Source: RYN-111 sp963760125
GTDB taxonomy: Bacteria > Actinomycetota > Actinomycetes > Mycobacteriales > SCTD01
Length of the DNA stretch: 64,000 nt
Assembly: GCA_963760125.1 (NCBI GenBank)
Contig: CAVXBV010000011.1
Coordinates: 186,001 to 250,000 of the forward strand
Direction of reading: 5' to 3'
Shown in pieces: positions 34,820 through 43,541 of this stretch. Below the pieces are notes generated by a model. The model searched no databases. It saw only the letters and a program-made list of their open reading frames with translations, and was not told where the DNA came from. The translations under genes and the position numbers were made by a program. Position 1 is the stretch's first letter, and each line of letters opens with the position of its first letter.

Positions 34820-36175
34820 ATGGACACACCTGATCTGCTTGTCGTCGGCGGTGGGACGGCGGCGCTTTCCGTCGCCCGGACCGCCCGCCGTCGTGGCGCC
34901 TCCGTGGTGCTCGTCTCCGACAGCCCGCTCGGCGGTGACTGCACCTTCACCGGTTGCGTCCCGTCCAAGACCCTGCTGTCGTCCGGGGACCTGCCGTTCG
35001 CCGACGCGATGGCCCGCGTCCACGCGACGATCGCCTCGATCGCCGCGGACGAGGACGCCTCCACCCTGCGCGAGGAGGGTGTGCACGTCGTCGAGGGGAC
35101 CGCAGAGGTGCTGTCGCGCAAGGAGGTCCGTGTCGACGGGTCCACCTTCCGGCCCGGCAAGCTGGTGCTGGCGCTGGGCAGCCAGCCGGTGGTCCCGCCT
35201 ATCGACGGGCTCGACCAGGTCCCCTACCTCACCAACGAGAACCTGTTCGACCTCACCGAGCTGCCCAAGCACCTCATCGTGCTCGGGGGTGGGGCGATCG
35301 GCGCCGAGATGGCGCAGGCCTTCCGGCGCTTCGGTGCGCAGGTGACCGTGCTGGAGGCTGCGGACCGGCTCCTGAGCAAGGAGGAGCCAAAGGCGTCGGA
35401 GGTCGTGACCGCGCGCTTCCGAGAGCTGGGGATCGACGTACGGACCGGAGAGAAGATGACGGGGGTGACGCGCAGCCGTGGCGTGCTGACCGTCACGACC
35501 GACAAGGGCACGGTGAAGGGCAGCCACCTGCTCGTGGCTGTGGGGCGCAGGCCCTCGGTCCGTGGAGTGGACGCCCTGGGGCTGAAGACGCTGAAGAACG
35601 GCGCGATCGAGGTCGACCTGCGGATGCGCACGTCCGTCAAGGGCGTCTACGCCGCCGGCGACTGCACCGGGCGTCTCCCCTTCACCCACGCCGCCGACGA
35701 GATGGGCCGGGTCGCGGTCGGCAACGCCCTCGGCCGCCTGCCGCAGACGTTCGCCGAGCACGCCGTCCCGTGGGTCACCTTCACCGACCCTGAGGTCGCA
35801 CGCCTCGGCATGACCGAGGCCGAGGCGGCCGAGCAGGTCAAGGGCGCCCGCGTCGTCGAGGTCCCCATGACCGACGTGGACCGTGCCCGTACGTCCGAGC
35901 GCACGGAGGGCTTCGTGAAGATCGTCGTCGGACCCAAGCTGCTGACCCGCAACCTCGGTGGCGGCAAGGTGATCGGCGCCACCATCGTCGGCCCGCGGGC
36001 CGGCGAGATGATCGCCGAGGTGGTCCTCGCGGTGCGCGCCGGGATGTTCGCCGGCCGGCTGGCGCAGGCCACGCACGCCTACCCGACCTGGTCGCTCGGC
36101 GTGCAGCAGGCCGTCGCCCAGCTCTTCGGCGGCGGGTACGGCGGACGGCAGCCCCGGCCGGCCGAGCGCGGATGA
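34820..36175 (+). CDS. FAD/NAD(P)-linked disulfide oxidoreductase (MerA/dihydrolipoamide dehydrogenase family)
   Basis: 451 residues. FAD site LLVVGGGTAALSVA, redox cysteine pair GGDCTFTGCVPSK (CxxxxC), NAD(P) site VLGGGAIGAEMAQAF, FAD GD motif VYAAGDCTG and the C-terminal dimer domain. At the place of the HPT catalytic histidine of dihydrolipoamide dehydrogenase the sequence is HAYPTW, so it may not be a true lipoamide dehydrogenase; mercuric-reductase-like or other electron-transfer roles are open. No HMA domain. Its stop overlaps the degV start (ATGA). Confidence 0.9.
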   Translation: MDTPDLLVVGGGTAALSVARTARRRGASVVLVSDSPLGGDCTFTGCVPSKTLLSSGDLPFADAMARVHATIASIAADEDASTLREEGVHVVEGTAEVLSRKEVRVDGSTFRPGKLVLALGSQPVVPPIDGLDQVPYLTNENLFDLTELPKHLIVLGGGAIGAEMAQAFRRFGAQVTVLEAADRLLSKEEPKASEVVTARFRELGIDVRTGEKMTGVTRSRGVLTVTTDKGTVKGSHLLVAVGRRPSVRGVDALGLKTLKNGAIEVDLRMRTSVKGVYAAGDCTGRLPFTHAADEMGRVAVGNALGRLPQTFAEHAVPWVTFTDPEVARLGMTEAEAAEQVKGARVVEVPMTDVDRARTSERTEGFVKIVVGPKLLTRNLGGGKVIGATIVGPRAGEMIAEVVLAVRAGMFAGRLAQATHAYPTWSLGVQQAVAQLFGGGYGGRQPRPAERG

Positions 36176-36975
36176 TCCGGCTCGTCGTCGACTCCGCGGC
36201 GCAGCTCACCGCTGACCTGCTGCGGCAGACCGGCGCCCTCGTCGTACCCCTGACGGTGACCATCGACGGCGTGCCCCTGCTGGAGGGTGCGGAGATCGAC
36301 CTCGCCGGTGTCACGGCGGCGCTGTCACGGGGGGCCTCCGTGGGATCCTCGACGCCCTCCCCGGGACAGTTCCTGGCCGCCTACGAGCTGGCGGCCGCGG
36401 AGGGCGCGACGCAGGTGCTGTCGATCCACTCCGGCGGTGCCGCCTCCGGGACGGCGAACACCGCACGCCTGGCGGCGGGCATGGCACCGCTGCCGGTCGA
36501 GGTGCTCGACACCGAGAGCGTCTCCTTCCCAGTGGCCATGGCCGCCTGGGCTGCCTCCGAGGCGCTCCCCTCGCTGGAGGGCGCGGTCACGGCCGCCCGC
36601 GCAGCGCTGGACGGCATGGGCAACGTCTTCGTCGTCCGTGCGCTGGACCTGGCGCGGCGCGGCGGCCGACTGGCCGAGGGGGTGAACGGCGCGCCCGTCC
36701 TCGCGCTCGAGGCGGGCCAGCTGCGGCAGGTCGGCCACGTCGAGCACAGCGACCAGGCCGTCGAGGCGATGGTCGACTACGTCCTGGCCCACGCTGGGGG
36801 GCGACGGCTGCGCGTCGGGGTCGGGCACATCGGAGCTGACGAGGTCGCGAACGCGCTCGAGGCCGCCCTGCGGGAGCGGGGCGACCTCGAGGTGCTCGTG
36901 CGGTACGACATGGGTCCCTCGGTGGCCGTGCACACCGGCCTCGGGACCGCGGGGTGCTGCTTCCACCCCGTTTGA
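36172..36975 (+). CDS. DegV family fatty-acid-binding protein
   Basis: 267 residues with both DegV lobes: RLVVDSAAQLTADL opening, SSTPSPGQFLAAY and SIHSGGAASGTANTARLA for the fatty-acid carboxylate pocket, and EHSDQAVEAMVDYV plus VGVGHIGADEVANAL. FakB-type members present fatty acids to the kinase FakA; no FakA is in the window. Cotranscribed with the disulfide oxidoreductase by an ATGA overlap. Confidence 0.92.
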   Translation: MIRLVVDSAAQLTADLLRQTGALVVPLTVTIDGVPLLEGAEIDLAGVTAALSRGASVGSSTPSPGQFLAAYELAAAEGATQVLSIHSGGAASGTANTARLAAGMAPLPVEVLDTESVSFPVAMAAWAASEALPSLEGAVTAARAALDGMGNVFVVRALDLARRGGRLAEGVNGAPVLALEAGQLRQVGHVEHSDQAVEAMVDYVLAHAGGRRLRVGVGHIGADEVANALEAALRERGDLEVLVRYDMGPSVAVHTGLGTAGCCFHPV

Positions 36976-36983
36976 GGGACGCG

Positions 36984-37011
36984 ACCGTCCGTCGAGTTGG
37001 CATGCGACGGT
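36984..37011. terminator. Hairpin between convergent degV-like and monooxygenase genes
   Basis: ACCGTC (36984-36989) pairs with GACGGT (37006-37011) around a 16-nt loop that itself contains CGTCG. No U-tract on either strand, so terminator function is tentative. Confidence 0.4.
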
Positions 37012-37046
37012 GTTCGGCGGGAACTTCGGCTCCTGCGTCGGAGGGC

Positions 37047-38249
37047 TCAGAGGTGGCCGGCGGCCTGCGTCAACCGCCGAAGGCGAGGCAGCTCGCGGGT
37101 GTCGTCCACCACCCACGTCGCGTCGGGCTTCTGCACCTGCGCGAGCAGTCCACCGATGGGGACGTTGTGGCCTGCCTGAGCCCGCGCGCCGGCGACGACG
37201 AGGTCGGCCTGCGCAGCCAGGTAGGCCCCACGCCCGTGGCGCGGCTCGCGCAGCCCGACGAGGGCCAGCCCCGGCGACACCGACGACCAGACGCCACCGA
37301 CCAGCGACAGCGGCCGGGCCGACAGCGGGACGGGGTAGGGGTCGATGAGGCGCCGGGCGATCGGCAGGTGCGGGAGGTAACCGGTGGCCCAGACCACGGT
37401 GTCGAAGCCCTCGACCGTCCCGTCGCTGAACGCGACCTCGTCGCCGAGCAGCGCGACGACCCCGGGTCGCACGCGCACGGATCCCTTGCGCACCAAAGGA
37501 AGCAGCGCGGAGTGGACGACCGGGGTCTCCGCGAGCATCAGGTGACCGGGCTCGCCCAGGCGACCCGTCCGCCAGAAGGCCGAGGTCAGGCGGACGGTCG
37601 CGTCCAGGCCAGCGCGCAGCAGCAGGTCGGGGACCAGTGACGGCCGGCGCAGCTCGACGACGGGCCGTCCCAGGACCCGTCGAGGGACGACGTGGCGCCC
37701 GCGACCGGCGGCGAGGGTGACGCGGCGGCCGGAGTCGGCGCAGGCCTGGGCGACGTCGGCCCCGGAGTTCCCCAGGCCCACGACCAGCACGTCATGTCCG
37801 AGCTGGGACACGTCCTTGTAGTCGGCGGTGTGCAGCGCAGGGATGGTGAGCTCGCCGGGCAGCATCGGCACGCGGGGCCGGGTGAACAACCCGGTCGCGA
37901 GGACCACCCCGTCGTACGCCGTGCCGTCGAGGTCCCAGCGACCGTCGACCCGGGTCACGGCCTCGACGAGCTGCCGCCGCACCGTGACGCCGGTCCGGGT
38001 GGCTTCGGCCTGCAGGTAGGCGAGCAGCTCCGGCCCGGTGGGGAACACGTCGCCCGGCGGCATCGGGTGACCGGGGAAAGCCGTCACTCGCCGGCTGGTG
38101 ATGAGGCGGACGTCGTCGTACACGCCGTCGATCCACAGACCGCCGGGTGCGCCGCGCGCGTCCAGGACGTCGACCTCGAGCCCCGCCGCGAGCATCGCGC
38201 CGGCGACGGCGATCCCGCTGTAGCCGGCCCCGACGACCGCCCAGGTCAT
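37047..38249 (-). CDS. Flavin-containing monooxygenase-type FAD/NAD(P) protein
   Basis: 400 residues. FAD motif VVGAGYSGIAVAGAML at the N-terminus, NADPH motif VVGLGNSGADVAQA near the middle, and the class B region PRVPMLPGELTIPALHTADYKD between them, which resembles but does not fully match the FxGxxxH signature of FMOs and Baeyer-Villiger enzymes. VVWATGYLPHLP is the ATG-type motif. Likely N-, S- or Baeyer-Villiger oxygenation of an unknown small molecule. ATG 38249 lies 13 bp after the stop of the thioesterase gene, so the two form an operon. Confidence 0.88.
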   Translation of the reverse strand: MTWAVVGAGYSGIAVAGAMLAAGLEVDVLDARGAPGGLWIDGVYDDVRLITSRRVTAFPGHPMPPGDVFPTGPELLAYLQAEATRTGVTVRRQLVEAVTRVDGRWDLDGTAYDGVVLATGLFTRPRVPMLPGELTIPALHTADYKDVSQLGHDVLVVGLGNSGADVAQACADSGRRVTLAAGRGRHVVPRRVLGRPVVELRRPSLVPDLLLRAGLDATVRLTSAFWRTGRLGEPGHLMLAETPVVHSALLPLVRKGSVRVRPGVVALLGDEVAFSDGTVEGFDTVVWATGYLPHLPIARRLIDPYPVPLSARPLSLVGGVWSSVSPGLALVGLREPRHGRGAYLAAQADLVVAGARAQAGHNVPIGGLLAQVQKPDATWVVDDTRELPRLRRLTQAAGHL

Positions 38250-38262
38250 GCCGGTTCGATGC

Positions 38263-38766
38263 TCATGACGGGACGAAGCCGAAGGCCGCGACCATCTCGT
38301 CCGGCAGCTCGGGCACACCGGACGCCGCGGCCGTCTCCTCGACGGTCATCGCCCAGTACGACGCAGTGGCCGTCGTGCAGACCTTGCCGTCGGCCCGGCT
38401 GATCGTCGCCGTGACGGTGAGCGTCCGGCCGTCCTCGCCGAGCTCGCTGCACGTGCAATGGAGGGTGTGCGGCTCATCGACGAGCACGGGGCGGCGAAAG
38501 GTGGAGGTGAACTCACGGGTGACCGCGAACCGTTGGCGCACGGCGATCGTCGCCCAGGACATCCCCTCGTCGATGACCGTCATGACCACGCCACCGTGCA
38601 CGTACGCCGGCGCGCCGGAGTACTCCGGCCCCAGGGTGAAGACCGCCTCGACGACGTCGCCGACCTTCTCGTACGGGATGTGCAGGCCGGCCGGGTTGTT
38701 CAGCCCGCAGGCGAAGCAGTCCTGGCCGATCGAGAGGGACCCGGGGAGACGCACGCGTTCGTTCAC
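38263..38766 (-). CDS. PaaI-type hot-dog thioesterase
   Basis: 167 residues from GTG 38766. The hot-dog core starts after a CFACG segment (QDCFACGLNNPAGL) and contains YVHGGVVMTVIDEGMSWA, the HGG active-site loop of PaaI-type acyl-CoA thioesterases, followed by TREFTSTFRRPVLVDEP. TACCGT (plus ACGGTA, 38773-38778) ends 6 nt before the GTG, so the start is well supported and the transcript leaderless; the frame continues upstream but passes through this promoter. Confidence 0.88.
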   Translation of the reverse strand: MNERVRLPGSLSIGQDCFACGLNNPAGLHIPYEKVGDVVEAVFTLGPEYSGAPAYVHGGVVMTVIDEGMSWATIAVRQRFAVTREFTSTFRRPVLVDEPHTLHCTCSELGEDGRTLTVTATISRADGKVCTTATASYWAMTVEETAAASGVPELPDEMVAAFGFVPS

Positions 38767-38835
38767 ACGTCGACGGTAGAGCAGCACCCAACGGGGTACA
38801 GGTGCCTCACCATTACGCGACCCTCGGAGGGCATC

Positions 38836-39111
38836 ATGCTCGGCTTCCTCATCGTCCTGCTCATCGTTGGCCTCATCGCCGGCTTTCTCGCGCGCGCCAT
38901 CGTCCCCGGAGACGACTCCATGAGCATCGGCGCCACGATCCTGCTCGGCATCGTCGGCGCGTTCGTCGGCGGCTTCCTCGTCGCCCTGCTGTTCGGTCGC
39001 GAGGACGGCGAGTCCTACCTCCAGCCCGCCGGCATCATCGGTTCGGTCGTCGGCGCCATCATCGCGCTGCTCGTCTACAACGCGACCGCGGGCAAGCGCT
39101 CGCACGCCTGA
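38836..39111 (+). CDS. GlsB/YeaQ/YmgE-type small membrane protein
   Basis: 91 residues, three membrane segments (LIVLLIVGLIAGFLARAIVP, IGATILLGIVGAFVGGFLVALLF, IIGSVVGAIIALLVYN). This is the 'transglycosylase-associated' stress protein family of unknown mechanism, usually induced by envelope or osmotic stress. GGAGG (38826-38830) sits 5 nt before ATG 38836, one of the few clear Shine-Dalgarno sites in the window. A hairpin follows the stop. Confidence 0.92.
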   Translation: MLGFLIVLLIVGLIAGFLARAIVPGDDSMSIGATILLGIVGAFVGGFLVALLFGREDGESYLQPAGIIGSVVGAIIALLVYNATAGKRSHA

Positions 39112-39131
39112 CCGCACACTCGGCTCGTGGA

Positions 39132-39180
39132 TGGCGAGTTGGTGTCGACACACGCGCGTGTCCGCAGCACCATCCCGCCA
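39132..39180. terminator. Long imperfect hairpin between convergent glsB-like and plsY-like genes
   Basis: TGGCGAGTTGGTG (39132-39144) pairs at 11 of 13 positions with CACCATCCCGCCA (39168-39180); nested inside, GACAC (39147-39151) pairs with GTGTC (39158-39162). Probable bidirectional terminator; no U-tract is present. Confidence 0.45.
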
Positions 39181-39213
39181 CTCGCTGCCTAACTGGCCCT
39201 CGGGGCGGGTCAG

Positions 39214-39831
39214 TCAGCGGCGCCCGTCACCCAGGCGGGGGCCGCCGGCGATCCGCTCGGCCTGCCGGAAGCGCCACGCGATGAGGCCGCTCGTCAGCGC
39301 CGCGGTCACCGGCAGAGCCACCGTCGGCGGCGGACCCCACAGGTTCGGCCACTGGCGTTTCCACCACAGCAGCGCAGCCCCCGTCCAGACGACGCTCGAC
39401 AGGTCGTTCGCCAGGCGGGGGCTGTTGCTCGTCCGGGCGGCGACGAGCGCTACCGCGAGGTCCGGTGCGGCGTAGCCCGGGAAGACGCCGAGCACCGCGC
39501 CGTACGACGTGGCGACGCCCTTGCCGCCCTGGAAGCGGGACCACACCGGGAACACGTGGCCGACGACGGAGGCCGTCGCGGCGGCATACGCGGTGGTGGG
39601 GCCGACCCGCTTGCCCACGGCGCCGGCCGCCCAGCCCTTGGCGATGTCGACGCCCGCGACGGCCAGGCCCCACCGCTTGCCGAGCACGACGGCGGCGTTG
39701 ACCGCGCCGGGGTTGCCGGTACCGCCCGCCCGGACGTCGCGCCCGACCAGGCGGCCGGCGACGTCCGCCGACGGGACGGTGCCGAGCAGGTACCCCGCAG
39801 CAACGGCTGCGGTGGAGCGCAGGAGGGTCAC
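39214..39831 (-). CDS. plsY: Acyl-phosphate:glycerol-3-phosphate acyltransferase PlsY
   Basis: 205-residue membrane enzyme that acylates glycerol-3-phosphate to start phospholipid synthesis. Motif 1 GTVPSADVAGRL and GGTGNPGAVNA (variant of the GSGNxGxTN loop), and motif 2 SRFQGGKGVATSYG are both present, with four to five hydrophobic segments. The variation of loop residues (GNPGAVNA rather than GNxGATN) may mean a diverged paralogue. It starts 63 bp from tRNA-Ser, divergently. Confidence 0.85.
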   Translation of the reverse strand: MTLLRSTAAVAAGYLLGTVPSADVAGRLVGRDVRAGGTGNPGAVNAAVVLGKRWGLAVAGVDIAKGWAAGAVGKRVGPTTAYAAATASVVGHVFPVWSRFQGGKGVATSYGAVLGVFPGYAAPDLAVALVAARTSNSPRLANDLSSVVWTGAALLWWKRQWPNLWGPPPTVALPVTAALTSGLIAWRFRQAERIAGGPRLGDGRR

Positions 39832-39894
39832 GCAGGGAGGGTAGGCGGCGGCGCCATGATCCGTCGCGCAGCGAGGGCTAGCCTGGACCGACCG

Positions 39895-39983
39895 GGAGGA
39901 TTCGCGCAGCGGCCGAGCGCACCTGTCTTGAAAACAGGAATGGGGAAACCCATCGGGGGTTCAAATCCCTCATCCTCCGCCAG
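39895..39983 (+). tRNA. tRNA-Ser (anticodon UGA)
   Basis: Acceptor arms GGAGGAT (39895-39901) and ATCCTCC (39973-39979), discriminator G39980, and CCA encoded at 39981-39983. The anticodon stem CCTGT/ACAGG encloses CTTGAAA, with anticodon TGA at 39929-39931. A long variable arm (AATGGGGAAACCCATC) marks a class II tRNA, and the T loop is GGTTCAAATCC. It reads UCA and, by wobble, other UCN codons. Confidence 0.95.
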
Positions 39984-40021
39984 CGCGATGACGGCACCCA
40001 GGCCCCAACGCCAGCCCTCGC

Positions 40022-41068
40022 TCAGGTGGTGAGGTCCAGGACCGAGCCCACTCGCAGCAGGCCTCGGCTGTCCAGCGCCCCTGGGTTGCGCGCCAGCAGC
40101 GCCTTCACGACGTCGTGCACCACGACGTCCGAGGCACCGGCCGGGGCCAGCCGCCGGGCGATCTGCCACAGGTGCTCCCCGGGCAGGACGGTGTGCAGGG
40201 CCACCGAGCGGACCCCCAGGCCCTGACGGCACAACGCCACCGCCTCGCGCACGCGCGTCCGGAGCACCGGGTCCAGCGGGTGGGACAGGACGGCGTCGCG
40301 CAGCAGCGCCAGCTCCCGGGTCTGCGCGGCCCGGTCGCCGGTACGGATCGCCTGCAGTGCACGGGCCCCGATGGCGGTCCACGGGCCGGGAGGCAACTGC
40401 CGGCGTACCAGGGCGAGGGTCGTCTCCGGCGGGACGATCGTGATCTCCTGGCGCGCCTGGGCGACCCGACCGAACGCATCCGGTGCGGACGTGCAGGTCA
40501 CGGTGCTGTGGTGCGGGGTCACCGCAAGCACGCGCGGGAGGCACGTGACAGCCAGTGCCTGCCCGAGGTAGTCGACGGCGACGGCGCGCACCGGGTTGCT
40601 GTGGCCGTGCGGTCCCGAGGCGGCGAACCTGGTGGGCCCCCCGAGGATGTCGACCTGAGGCAGCAACGGCAGCTCAACGGGGGGGAGGTCCGGCACGTGC
40701 ACGGTCGCCACGGCGGCGTCCCCTTCGCAGGAGGCACGCACGGTGACGTCGGTGCCCGGGCGGGCCTGGCTCCGTTGGGTGGTGGACATCGGCGTCCCCT
40801 CCGGGGGGAGCACACCCGCCTGGGACGAGCCGAAGTAGGCGTGCCCCTCCCCGAGCTGGAAGACACCCGTCCGGGTCACCGTCGCGGAGATGACCGCCAC
40901 GAAGGACTGCGGCGTGACGTCCTGGAAGGTGATGGCCAGGTCGTGGCAGGCCGCGACGGGGACGCCGGGGGGAAGGAGGGCCTGGGCGACCCCGTGACCC
41001 GAGCCGACGGCAAGGAGCGCGCTGAGCGAGGCGACCACGCCCACGCGTCGTGTCGTGCTGGTGCTCAT
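40022..41068 (-). CDS. Exported protein with C-terminal LysM domain
   Basis: 348 residues from ATG 41068 (GGGAG about 6 nt upstream). An N-terminal hydrophobic segment (RVGVVASLSALLAVGSGHGVAQA) is a probable signal peptide. The middle has a cysteine-containing beta-rich part, and the last 55 residues (ALHTVLPGEHLWQIARRLAP to RVGSVLDL) fit a LysM peptidoglycan-binding module. Function of the middle part unknown; wall association is inferred from LysM. Confidence 0.8.
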   Translation of the reverse strand: MSTSTTRRVGVVASLSALLAVGSGHGVAQALLPPGVPVAACHDLAITFQDVTPQSFVAVISATVTRTGVFQLGEGHAYFGSSQAGVLPPEGTPMSTTQRSQARPGTDVTVRASCEGDAAVATVHVPDLPPVELPLLPQVDILGGPTRFAASGPHGHSNPVRAVAVDYLGQALAVTCLPRVLAVTPHHSTVTCTSAPDAFGRVAQARQEITIVPPETTLALVRRQLPPGPWTAIGARALQAIRTGDRAAQTRELALLRDAVLSHPLDPVLRTRVREAVALCRQGLGVRSVALHTVLPGEHLWQIARRLAPAGASDVVVHDVVKALLARNPGALDSRGLLRVGSVLDLTT

Positions 41069-41145
41069 GAGGTCTCCCGGCGCGAGGGGAGGAACGTCCT
41101 CCGGTGCAGTGGGGCGGAGCATGCCACTGCCGTTACGGTTCCGCT

Positions 41146-41676
41146 ATGCCCCTCGAGCCACGCCCCGACGTCCCCGACGAGGAGGTCGTGCGGGCGTTCC
41201 ACGCGATCTGGACGGTCGGTTCCACCCACGAGGACTGGGCGGGGTGGGTCGAGCACCTGACCCCCGACGTGGAGTACGTCGAGCGCATCTTCGGCACCAT
41301 GCACGGCCGCGACGAGGTGCGGGCGTGGATCACGTCGCTGATGGCGGTCCGGTCCGACGTCCACGCGGTCCTGAACTGGTGGATCGTCGCCGGCGACCGC
41401 GTCGTGTTCGACATGACCAACCGCTACTTCCACCCGTCGCCGGGCGGTTCCCCGATCGACTTCGCCGGCCTGACCGTCCTGACGTACGGCGGGCAGGGGC
41501 TGTTCCGGCGGGAGGAGGACTACTGGGACGCGGCGGGGGCGAAGACGGCGTACGAGCGGTGGTCCGCGGCCTGCGCGGAGCACGGCAGCAAGGGCGACCC
41601 GGAGCACCTGGCCGCGCTGGACGCCCAACGGATCGCGAACAACCTCGACACCCTGCGCACCGGCCGGGTCGGCTAG
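41146..41676 (+). CDS. SnoaL-like/NTF2-fold protein
   Basis: 176 residues. EEVVRAFHAIWTVGSTHEDWAGWVEHLTPDVEYVERIFGTMHGRDEVRAWI is the usual NTF2/SnoaL helix-strand opening, with a hydrophobic cavity pattern later. Enzymatic role (isomerase, dehydratase or hydroxylase type) cannot be predicted. ATG 41146 has TACGGT (41134-41139) 6 nt upstream. It converges on the permease gene with 6 bp between stops. Confidence 0.85.
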   Translation: MPLEPRPDVPDEEVVRAFHAIWTVGSTHEDWAGWVEHLTPDVEYVERIFGTMHGRDEVRAWITSLMAVRSDVHAVLNWWIVAGDRVVFDMTNRYFHPSPGGSPIDFAGLTVLTYGGQGLFRREEDYWDAAGAKTAYERWSAACAEHGSKGDPEHLAALDAQRIANNLDTLRTGRVG

Positions 41677-41682
41677 CGCCGG

Positions 41683-42567
41683 TCAGGCCCGAGCACGTCG
41701 CAGCAGCCGCAGGGACAGCCCGGCGACCGCGAGGGCAGCGATCCCCAGCACGAGGGTGAGGACCGCGAGCGCCGCACCCTCGCCGAGGTCGCCCTCGCGG
41801 AAGCCGCGTTCGTAGACCAGCAGCGGCAAGGTCTTCGTCGCGTCGAGCGGGCCGCCGCGGGTCAGCAGCAGCGTCGGCACGAGGACCGCGGTCATGCTCA
41901 CGAGCACGTCCCGCGCGGCCAGCAGCACGAGCACCGGCGCGAGCAGGGGCAGGGTCACCCGGCGCAGCAGCTGCCAGGTGCGTGCCCCCTCGCACCGGGC
42001 GGCGTCGTACAGCTCCTCGGGGAGCTCGCGGCGCGCCGCCAGGGTGGCGAGGAAGCCCTCGCCGAGCGCCAGCACGGAGATCGCCACGACCGTCAGCCGC
42101 GCCCCCCACGGGTCCAGCAGCACCGGTCCCAGCGACACGCCCCCGAGCCGGAGCAGCAGCCCCAGCGGGCCGTAGAGCGGGTTCACCACCCACAGCCACA
42201 CCAGGGCCGTGGCCGCATCAGGCAGGAACGCGGGCGACATCACCGAGGCGCGGGTCGCGCCGGCCAGCCGGCCGGAGCCCTGCGCCAGCAGGGCCAGCAG
42301 CAACGCACCGACCGCCCGCAGCGGCACGGCCAGCAGGAGGAACCATCCGGTGGCGCGGAGCGAGGCGGACAGCTCCGGGTCGGCGAGGACCTTGCGGAAG
42401 GTGCCGAGACCGGTGAACGCCGGGGCGGACAGACCGTCGTACGCCGTGAAGGCGTAGCCGATGGTCACGAGCGCCGGCACGACGACGAGGACGAGGGTGC
42501 CGAGCACGAAAGGCGCGGCCAGCAGCCCGACACCGCGGTCGTAGCGGCTGAGCGCGGCGCGACTCAC
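41683..42567 (-). CDS. Carbohydrate-type ABC permease (MalF/UgpA-like)
   Basis: 294 residues, six membrane helices, and the EAA loop EELYDAARCEGARTWQLLRRVTLPLL near residue 185. It is the last gene of the four-gene importer, overlapping the ATPase stop by ATGA (42564-42567). Substrate unknown. Confidence 0.92.
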   Translation of the reverse strand: MSRAALSRYDRGVGLLAAPFVLGTLVLVVVPALVTIGYAFTAYDGLSAPAFTGLGTFRKVLADPELSASLRATGWFLLLAVPLRAVGALLLALLAQGSGRLAGATRASVMSPAFLPDAATALVWLWVVNPLYGPLGLLLRLGGVSLGPVLLDPWGARLTVVAISVLALGEGFLATLAARRELPEELYDAARCEGARTWQLLRRVTLPLLAPVLVLLAARDVLVSMTAVLVPTLLLTRGGPLDATKTLPLLVYERGFREGDLGEGAALAVLTLVLGIAALAVAGLSLRLLRRARA

Positions 42568-43541
42568 CCGACCCGCAACCCGTCCACGTCGAAGTCCGTG
42601 TGCGCGGTCAACCGGAAGCCGGTGCGGTCACCGCGGCGCAGCGCGGAGCCGGACGGGAGGACCATGCGGAGCAGGTGACCGTCCACGTCGAGGTCCGCCA
42701 GCCGCTCGTGGCCCAGGTCGTCGACGGCGACGACGAGCGCTTCTGCCCCCTCCGCCGGGACGACGTGCTCGGCACGCACCCCGACCGTCGGGGTGTCGAG
42801 CCGCAGCAGGCTCCCGGGAAGCAGTGACATCGGGTGGGTCCCGACGAAGGCCGCGACGAAGGTCGACCGGGGACGCTCGTACAGCTCGCGGGGGGTGCCG
42901 ACCTGCTCCACCACACCGTCGCGCAGGACCGCGACGCGATCGCCGAGGACCATCGCCTCGCCCTGGTCGTGGGTGACGTGCAGCGCGCACCGGTCGTCCG
43001 CGCGGAGCAGGTCCTCGAGGTCGACGCGGGCGGTCCGTCGAAGGATCGGGTCGAGGGCCGACAGCGGCTCGTCGAGGCAGAACACCAGCGGGTCGCGCAG
43101 CAGCGCGCGAGCCAGCGCCACCCGCTGCCGCTCCCCGCCGGAGAGCTCGGCCGGCCGGCGGTGCAGCAGGGGGGTGAGACCGAGCCGCTCGGCCACCTCG
43201 GCGACGCGGTTCGTGCGCCCGCCGGTCCGACGCACGGCCATGCCGAAGCCGATGTTGGCGGCGACGTCGAGGTGCGGAAACAGGGCGTAGCCCTGGAACA
43301 CCATCGCCACCGGACGTCGCTCGGGCGCCGCGCGCGTGACGTCGACGCCGCCGACGACGACCCGGCCGGACGCCGGCGTGAGCAGGCCGCAGACCAGCCG
43401 TAGCAGGGTGGACTTGCCCGAGCCGGACGGACCGACGAGGGCCAGCACCTCACCAGGCTCGACCACGAGGTCGACTCCGGACACGGACGGCCGCTCCACA
43501 CCGGGGTAGGTGTGGAGCAGCCCCTCGAGGGCGAGGCTCAC
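42564..43541 (-). CDS. Sugar/polyamine-type ABC importer ATPase with TOBE domain
   Basis: 325 residues from GTG 43541. Walker A GPSGSGKST, signature LSGGERQRVALARALL, Walker B LVFCLDEPLSALDP, H-loop HVTHDQGEAM. The C-terminal part (about 240-325) is a TOBE-like regulatory domain (GVRAEHVVPAEG, MVLPSGSALRRGDRTGFRL). GTG overlaps the binding-protein stop (GTGA). Confidence 0.93.
   Translation of the reverse strand: MSLALEGLLHTYPGVERPSVSGVDLVVEPGEVLALVGPSGSGKSTLLRLVCGLLTPASGRVVVGGVDVTRAAPERRPVAMVFQGYALFPHLDVAANIGFGMAVRRTGGRTNRVAEVAERLGLTPLLHRRPAELSGGERQRVALARALLRDPLVFCLDEPLSALDPILRRTARVDLEDLLRADDRCALHVTHDQGEAMVLGDRVAVLRDGVVEQVGTPRELYERPRSTFVAAFVGTHPMSLLPGSLLRLDTPTVGVRAEHVVPAEGAEALVVAVDDLGHERLADLDVDGHLLRMVLPSGSALRRGDRTGFRLTAHTDFDVDGLRVG

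Noticed and set aside
38767..39153. Upstream extension of the PaaI-type thioesterase
   Set aside because: It would overlap the glsB-like gene on the opposite strand and read through a good leaderless promoter.
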